DNA from: Rhodobacter sp.
GTDB lineage: Bacteria; Pseudomonadota; Alphaproteobacteria; Rhodobacterales; Rhodobacteraceae
NCBI GenBank assembly: GCA_027482795.1
Contig: JAIXVS010000063.1
Coordinates: forward strand, 1 to 8,943
Reading direction: 5' to 3'
Length of the DNA stretch: 8,943 nt
In this document: positions 5,803-8,943 of the stretch, piece by piece
Layout of the letters: the number at the start of each line of letters is the position of its first letter
Position numbering within the stretch: position 1 is the first letter of the stretch
The notes under the pieces: generated by a model
The model's database searches: none
What the model saw: only the letters and a program-made list of their open reading frames with translations
What the model was told of the DNA's origin: nothing
Program-made: the position numbers and the translations under genes

Positions 5803-6177
5803 TTACATGAAGCCCAGTTCTAGCCGCGCCTCATCGGACATCATTTCCATCCCCCAAGGCGGATCAAAGGTCATGCCAACATTGACGTGTTTCACCCCTG
5901 CCAGCGGTTCGACCGCATCGGCAACCCATCCGGGCATTTCGCCAGCCACGGGGCAGCCTGGGGCGGTGAGGGTCATAATAATCTGCACTTCGTTTTCACC
6001 ATTGATTTCAATGGTATACACAAGGCCAAGGTCGAAAATGTTCACAGGGATTTCGGGGTCAAACACCGTGCGGCAGGCTTCAACCACCTGTTCATATAGC
6101 GGGTGATCGGTGGTGGATGGTTTGATCAGCGGTGCGCCTTCAACAGGCGCGGGTGTGCTATCGGCAGCAATATTCAT
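5803..6177 (-). CDS. sufT: SUF-associated iron-sulfur assembly protein (SufT, MIP18/DUF59 family)
   Basis: This small cytosolic protein of 124 residues belongs to the MIP18/DUF59 family, whose bacterial members near suf genes assist iron-sulfur cluster maturation. Signatures are DPEIPVNIFDLGLVY (40-54), MTLTAPGCP (68-76) with the family's conserved Cys75, and FDPPWGMEMMSDEARLELGF near the C-terminus. The first 25 residues are low in conserved features and probably flexible. The ATG at 6177 follows AAAGGG (spacing about 7). It precedes the A-type carrier gene by 60 bases on the same strand, which supports a role in the same pathway. The core suf genes (sufB, sufC, sufD, sufS) would usually sit upstream, but here ssb does, so the pair is separated from the scaffold genes. 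PaaD-type proteins share the fold, but no phenylacetate genes are near. Confidence 0.92.
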   Translation of the reverse strand: MNIAADSTPAPVEGAPLIKPSTTDHPLYEQVVEACRTVFDPEIPVNIFDLGLVYTIEINGENEVQIIMTLTAPGCPVAGEMPGWVADAVEPLAGVKHVNVGMTFDPPWGMEMMSDEARLELGFM

Positions 6178-6235
6178 GGCAAAACCCTTTTGTTGAGTGA
6201 TTATATAGGGTTTTATTTGCCCGCCGTCTAGACGG
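6178..6235 (-). promoter_or_regulatory. sufT promoter/leader with palindromes
   Basis: On the minus strand TATAAT (6205-6200) is a perfect -10, though no good -35 lies at the usual distance. Upstream is the perfect 12-bp palindrome CCGTCTAGACGG (6224-6235), a possible operator. A larger inverted repeat, AAAACCC/GGGTTTT (6214-6208 with 6187-6181), extended by GGCAAA/TTTGCC ends, could fold the Shine-Dalgarno into a stem. If TATAAT is used, the transcript would start inside this repeat and the full hairpin would not form, so the two readings exclude each other unless there is a second, upstream promoter. Confidence 0.45.
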
Positions 6236-6274
6236 GCTGGTTTGGGGGCAGATCTAATTGATATGTCCAGAAAA

Positions 6275-6294
6275 TGGGGGCCGTTATGCCCCCA
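6275..6294 (-). terminator. Intrinsic terminator of ssb
   Basis: Beginning 12 bases after the ssb stop, the minus strand has a perfect 7-bp GC-rich stem, TGGGGGC/GCCCCCA (6294-6288 with 6281-6275), a 6-base loop, and then TTTTCT. This is a good Rho-independent terminator and separates ssb from the sufT gene downstream. Confidence 0.78.
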
Positions 6295-6306
6295 GACCTG
6301 CGGGGA

Positions 6307-6846
6307 TTAGAACGGAATTTCATCATCCATATCGCTGCGCCCGCCACCGCCACCACCCATGCCGCCGCCACCCATGCCGCCGCCAGAAGCACCGCCGCCC
6401 GACGCACCGCCGCGCGCATAGCCCGCGCCTGCGTCATCATAGCCGCCACGATCTTCATATCCGCCACCCGAGGATGCCCCGCCGCCCGCGCTATCGCGCC
6501 CGCCCAGCAGTGTCAGTTCGCCGCGATACTGGCGCAGCACAACCTCGGTCGTATAGCGGTCTGCGCCCGATTGATCCTGCCATTTGCGGGTTTCAAGCTG
6601 GCCTTCGATGTAAACGGTCGAGCCTTTTTTCAAATACTGCTCGGCAATCTTGCCCAAGGCCTCGTTGAAAATCGCAACCGAATGCCATTCGGTGCGCTCT
6701 TTCCGCTCGCCCGATGTTTTGTCACGCCACGTCTCGGATGTAGCGATGCGCAGGTTCACCACCTTGCCGCCATTTGGAAAACTGCGCACTTCGGGATCGC
6801 GGCCCAGATTGCCAACGATAATCACCTTATTGACGGACCCTGCCAT
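6307..6846 (-). CDS. ssb: Single-stranded DNA-binding protein
   Basis: This tetrameric cytosolic protein coats single-stranded DNA in replication, repair and recombination. The 179 residues comprise the OB fold (about 1-112: NKVIIVGNLGRDPEVR, WHSVAIFNEALGKIAEQYLKKGS, YIEGQLETRKW), a Gly-rich flexible linker (about 120-170), and the acidic tail DMDDEIPF. The final DDEIPF is the conserved tip that recruits partner proteins. The frame is open to 6870, but the ATG at 6846 is preferred: AGGGAG lies about 6 bases upstream and MAGSVNKVIIVG is the standard N-terminus. It is a single gene with its own terminator, divergent from the lytic transglycosylase. The promoter region holds a near match to the alphaproteobacterial LexA box, so SOS control is possible. 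The linker-coding DNA is repetitive and creates long Pro/Arg/His-rich shadow frames on the other strand. Confidence 0.98.
   Translation of the reverse strand: MAGSVNKVIIVGNLGRDPEVRSFPNGGKVVNLRIATSETWRDKTSGERKERTEWHSVAIFNEALGKIAEQYLKKGSTVYIEGQLETRKWQDQSGADRYTTEVVLRQYRGELTLLGGRDSAGGGASSGGGYEDRGGYDDAGAGYARGGASGGGASGGGMGGGGMGGGGGGRSDMDDEIPF
6356..6385 (-). repeat. Two tandem 15-bp repeats in the ssb linker
   Basis: CCCATGCCGCCGCCA (plus-strand reading) occurs twice without interruption and encodes part of the GGGMGGGGMGG stretch. Such repeats make linker length variable between strains by slippage. Confidence 0.8.
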
Positions 6847-7074
6847 GAGATTCTCCCTGTTACCGATCAATATGCGCAGATTGCACGGTTTTGGTTAACA
6901 AAACGTTCCCAACCTATAACCAGCATCGGCGCGGGCGGCAACCTTTCTCGGGCGGCTTGCGCCCTGCTTTTGCGCAAATCTTTGCCAAAGGCGCGCAAGA
7001 TATAGTAGCCCCCCTAGATTGCTGCGCGATATCGCCTATATTGCCGCGCAGCGCTGCTGCGCATGGGGGATGAC
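6847..7074. promoter_or_regulatory. Divergent ssb / lytic transglycosylase promoter region
   Basis: The region holds both promoters; no complete -35/-10 pair is convincing. Visible elements are the inverted repeat GTTTT-7-AAAAC (6888-6904) around GTTAAC; GTTA-N7-GTTC (6894-6908), one base off the alphaproteobacterial LexA box GTTC-N7-GTTC; TATAGT (7001-7006) and TATATT (7037-7042) as possible -10 sites for the plus-strand gene; and palindromes GCGATATCGC (7026-7035) and GCAGCGCTGC (7048-7057). I see no gene in it. Confidence 0.4.
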
Positions 7075-7683
7075 GTGACGCAAAGCAAATTCTTAATTGG
7101 TGCCATTGCGCTGTGCGCTGGGTTTACCTTGCCTTTAGCCTCTTATGCCCAAGGTTTGAACCTAAGCGGGTCTAATCGCAACCGGGCGTCTATCTTGCAA
7201 TCGCAAATGGCGCTGCTCGATGGGCGGCTGGCCAAGCAATACGAAGGGTCAAACCGCCTGCGCCCTGATGCGCTGCTGGCCAAGGCCACCGATGGGGTTT
7301 TGCCTGTGTTTCGAGGCAGTTATCGCGGCGAATATCTGGAGGTTGCCCGCGAAGCGGCGCGTGCGCATAGCGTGCCAGAGGATTTGTTTCTGCGCCTTGT
7401 GCAGCGCGAATCTGGCTGGAACCCCAGTGCGGTATCGCACAAAGGGGCGACTGGCCTTGCGCAGTTGATGCCTGATACGGCGTCGCTTTTGGGGGTGGAT
7501 ATCAACAGCCCCTATGAAAACCTGCGCGGTGGGGCGCGGTATTTGCGCATGATGTATGACAAATTTGGCAGCTGGCGGCTGGCACTGGCGGCCTATAACG
7601 CAGGCCCTGGCGCTGTGGAAGAACATGGCGGCATACCGCCCTTTACAGAAACCGAAAACTACGTGCGCGCCATAATGGGCTAA
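7075..7683 (+). CDS. Small secreted lytic transglycosylase (SLT domain)
   Basis: This periplasmic muramidase-type enzyme cleaves peptidoglycan to give 1,6-anhydro products. I prefer the GTG at 7075 (202 residues): GGGGGA (7065-7070) is a good ribosome binding site for it and gives a classic signal peptide, a basic start, a hydrophobic stretch (FLIGAIALCAGFTLPLA) and a likely cut after SYA. An in-frame ATG at 7063 adds four residues (MGDD) but has no ribosome binding site. The catalytic SLT domain spans about residues 85-202, with catalytic Glu112 in LVQRESGWNP, GATGLAQLMP (124-133), NLRGGARYLRMM and ALAAYNAGPGAV. It lacks the large N-terminal superhelix of Slt70. No lipobox cysteine is present, so it is probably soluble. 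It is a single gene, divergent from ssb. Targets could be general wall turnover or gaps for envelope machines. Confidence 0.92.
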   Translation: MTQSKFLIGAIALCAGFTLPLASYAQGLNLSGSNRNRASILQSQMALLDGRLAKQYEGSNRLRPDALLAKATDGVLPVFRGSYRGEYLEVAREAARAHSVPEDLFLRLVQRESGWNPSAVSHKGATGLAQLMPDTASLLGVDINSPYENLRGGARYLRMMYDKFGSWRLALAAYNAGPGAVEEHGGIPPFTETENYVRAIMG

Positions 7684-7689
7684 CCAGAC

Positions 7690-7733
7690 TGCGTCTGTTT
7701 TGCGTATTGCATGCGTATTTCATGCGTATTTTA
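7690..7733 (+). repeat. Tandem 11-bp repeat, TGCGTATT type
   Basis: TGCGT begins at 7690, 7701, 7712 and 7723, exactly 11 bases apart. The last three units share TGCGTATT, in the form TGCGTATTGCA, TGCGTATTTCA, TGCGTATTTTA. The first unit diverges after TGCGT. It lies six bases after the transglycosylase stop codon, in a gap between convergent genes. The spacing is about one helical turn, so all copies face the same side of the DNA. Confidence 0.8.
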
Positions 7734-7754
7734 TCTGTATGTACGGTGCGGGTC

Positions 7755-7780
7755 TGGGTGCGGGCCCAAACCCGCACCCA
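7755..7780. terminator. Strong stem-loop between convergent lytic transglycosylase and kup
   Basis: TGGGTGCGGG and CCCGCACCCA form a perfect 10-bp stem with a 6-base CCCAAA loop. It lies 7 bases past the kup stop and about 70 past the transglycosylase stop, so it may end or protect both transcripts. No T-run follows on either strand, so intrinsic termination is uncertain. Part of the arm (GGTGCGGG) is also present as a direct repeat at 7745-7752. Confidence 0.5.
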
Positions 7781-7787
7781 AAACCTG

Positions 7788-8943
7788 CTAGATGGCAACA
7801 CGCTCGCCCAGTTCCACCACGCGGTCGCGCGGCAGATAGTAGTAATCGGACGGGTCTGCCGAAAACCGCGACAAGAGCGCATAAAGGCGGTTCAGCGCGC
7901 GATCTGCGCCAAAACTGCCCGTGACCACGGGGCGCTTGCGCCCCAAAAAGAAGGTCGAGCGCATGACATCAAACTTTAGCCCCACTTTGCGCGCATGAAT
8001 CATCGCCGCCGACACGTTCGGCGTTTCCATAAACCCAAAACGCAGCGTCAGGCGCGAGAAGCGCGGCGATAGCATTTCATAGGTCGCGCGCTCGTCCTCG
8101 TTCGCGGTGGGGGTGCGTAGGGTTTCGATGGTCAGCAGGATATTTTCTTCGTGCAATACGCGGTTGTGCTTTAGGTTGTGCAGCAAGGCGGTGGGCGCAA
8201 CATCAGGGTCGGGCGATAGGAAAAACGCCGTGCCATTCACCACATGCACCGAAGATTTGCCCATCGATTTGACAAAGCTTTCCAAGCTGACCTGCTGGCG
8301 GTGCTGTTTGCGCATCACCGCCTGCGTGCCGCGCCACCAAGCCCACATCATTGTGCCCAGCACCAAGGCCACCAGCAGCGGCACATAGCCGCCATCGGCC
8401 ACTTTGGCGAGGTTGGACACCAAGAACACACCCTCGATCACGAAAATCGGCCCGATGGCCAGCAAGGCCCAAAACAGGGGCAAAGTGCGCGAGGCGACCA
8501 GATAGATCAGCGCCAAAATCGTGGTCACAATCATGGTGCCTGTCACGGCAATGCCGTAAGCCGAAGCAAGGCCCGACGAGTTTTCAAACCGCATTACCAG
8601 CCAAAGCACGCCAAACAGCATCGCCCAATTCAGCGCGCCAATGTAAATTTGCCCGCTTTGGTTGGCCGAAGTGTGGCGAATGGCAAGGCGCGGCAGCAGG
8701 CCCAGTTGAATGGCGGCGCGGCCCATCGAAAACGCCCCCGAAATCACCGCTTGGGATGCGATGACAGTGGCCGCTGTGGCAAGGGCCACCAAGAATGGCA
8801 AAAGATCGGGCGGGCATAGGGCGAAAAAGATATTCTCGGCCATGTCTGGCTGCGTCAAAACCAACGCGCCTTGGCCAAGGTAATTGAGAACCAGCGCGGG
8901 AAAGACCAGCGCAAACCATGCCAGCATGATGGGGCGGCGGCCA
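7788..8943 (-). CDS. kup: Kup-type potassium uptake transporter, C-terminal part (runs off right edge)
   Basis: This is an inner-membrane potassium/proton symporter of the KUP/HAK/KT family. About 384 residues of the usual 620-670 are present; the start lies beyond 8943, since the frame is open to the edge and reads GRRPI before MLAWFALVFPALVLNYLGQGA. Family signatures are LNYLGQGAL, ASQAVISGAFSM, ASAYGIAVTGTM and the cytosolic PTALLHNLKHNRVLHEENILLT. The membrane part has several further hydrophobic segments up to about residue 215 of this piece. A cytosolic domain follows, with RFGFMETPNV and FFLGRKRPV, ending in LPRDRVVELGERVAI and TAG at 7790-7788. An in-frame ATG at 8927 is internal, not the start. 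No neighbouring gene suggests a regulator; it converges on the lytic transglycosylase gene. Confidence 0.96.
   Translation of the reverse strand, partial: GRRPIMLAWFALVFPALVLNYLGQGALVLTQPDMAENIFFALCPPDLLPFLVALATAATVIASQAVISGAFSMGRAAIQLGLLPRLAIRHTSANQSGQIYIGALNWAMLFGVLWLVMRFENSSGLASAYGIAVTGTMIVTTILALIYLVASRTLPLFWALLAIGPIFVIEGVFLVSNLAKVADGGYVPLLVALVLGTMMWAWWRGTQAVMRKQHRQQVSLESFVKSMGKSSVHVVNGTAFFLSPDPDVAPTALLHNLKHNRVLHEENILLTIETLRTPTANEDERATYEMLSPRFSRLTLRFGFMETPNVSAAMIHARKVGLKFDVMRSTFFLGRKRPVVTGSFGADRALNRLYALLSRFSADPSDYYYLPRDRVVELGERVAI

Noticed and set aside
6258..6668. Long His/Arg/Pro-rich open frame on the plus strand opposite ssb
   Set aside because: It is the reverse complement of the Gly-rich linker and OB-fold codons; no ribosome binding site and no independent coding signal.
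8244..8819. Long plus-strand frames opposite kup
   Set aside because: These are antisense shadows of an intact kup frame in GC-rich DNA; the composition is dominated by His, Arg and Gln with no recognisable domain.

Overview
The window looks like chromosomal DNA of a GC-rich alphaproteobacterium, most likely of the order Rhodobacterales. The grounds are the gene order cobA–DUF2849–cysI with a divergent Lrp/AsnC regulator, an SSB gene divergent from a small lytic transglycosylase, a SufT/A-type carrier pair, and G/C-run intergenic elements containing GTATTTG. This assignment is inference from gene order and protein character; no 16S or other marker is present. No mobile element, CRISPR array, tRNA or rRNA was seen, and the window reads as ordinary core genome.

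Region 1 (1-1715, minus strand) is the 5' part of an assimilatory sulfite/siroheme module. It holds cobA (SUMT, first committed step to siroheme), a small DUF2849 protein and the start of cysI, a siroheme-dependent sulfite/nitrite reductase that runs off the left edge. The three genes overlap by 4 and 1 bases and are almost certainly translated as one unit. A divergent Lrp/AsnC regulator (1857-2318, plus) shares a 141-base promoter region with them. That region holds a 15-bp palindrome close to the classical Lrp site.

Region 2 (2389-5284, minus) holds tpiA, an EamA-type permease and a cytochrome P450. The P450 start overlaps the permease stop by 4 bases, so those two form a coupled pair. Region 3 (5353-6177, minus) carries two iron-sulfur assembly proteins, an A-type carrier and a SufT/MIP18-family protein. 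Sulfite reductase contains both siroheme and a 4Fe-4S cluster, so regions 1 and 3 are biochemically linked, although nothing shows shared regulation.

Region 4 (6307-7683) holds ssb (minus) with a convincing intrinsic terminator, and a divergent small secreted lytic transglycosylase (plus). Region 5 (7788-8943, minus) is the C-terminal part of a Kup-type potassium transporter that runs off the right edge. The transglycosylase/kup gap holds an 11-bp-phased tandem repeat and a strong 10-bp stem-loop.

No gap between genes exceeds 300 bases. No clearly new system is visible. The points most worth a second look are the Lrp-like operator, the in-frame GKQVDL triplication in DUF2849, the permease–P450 pair, the 11-bp-phased repeat, and leader hairpins at tpiA and sufT.
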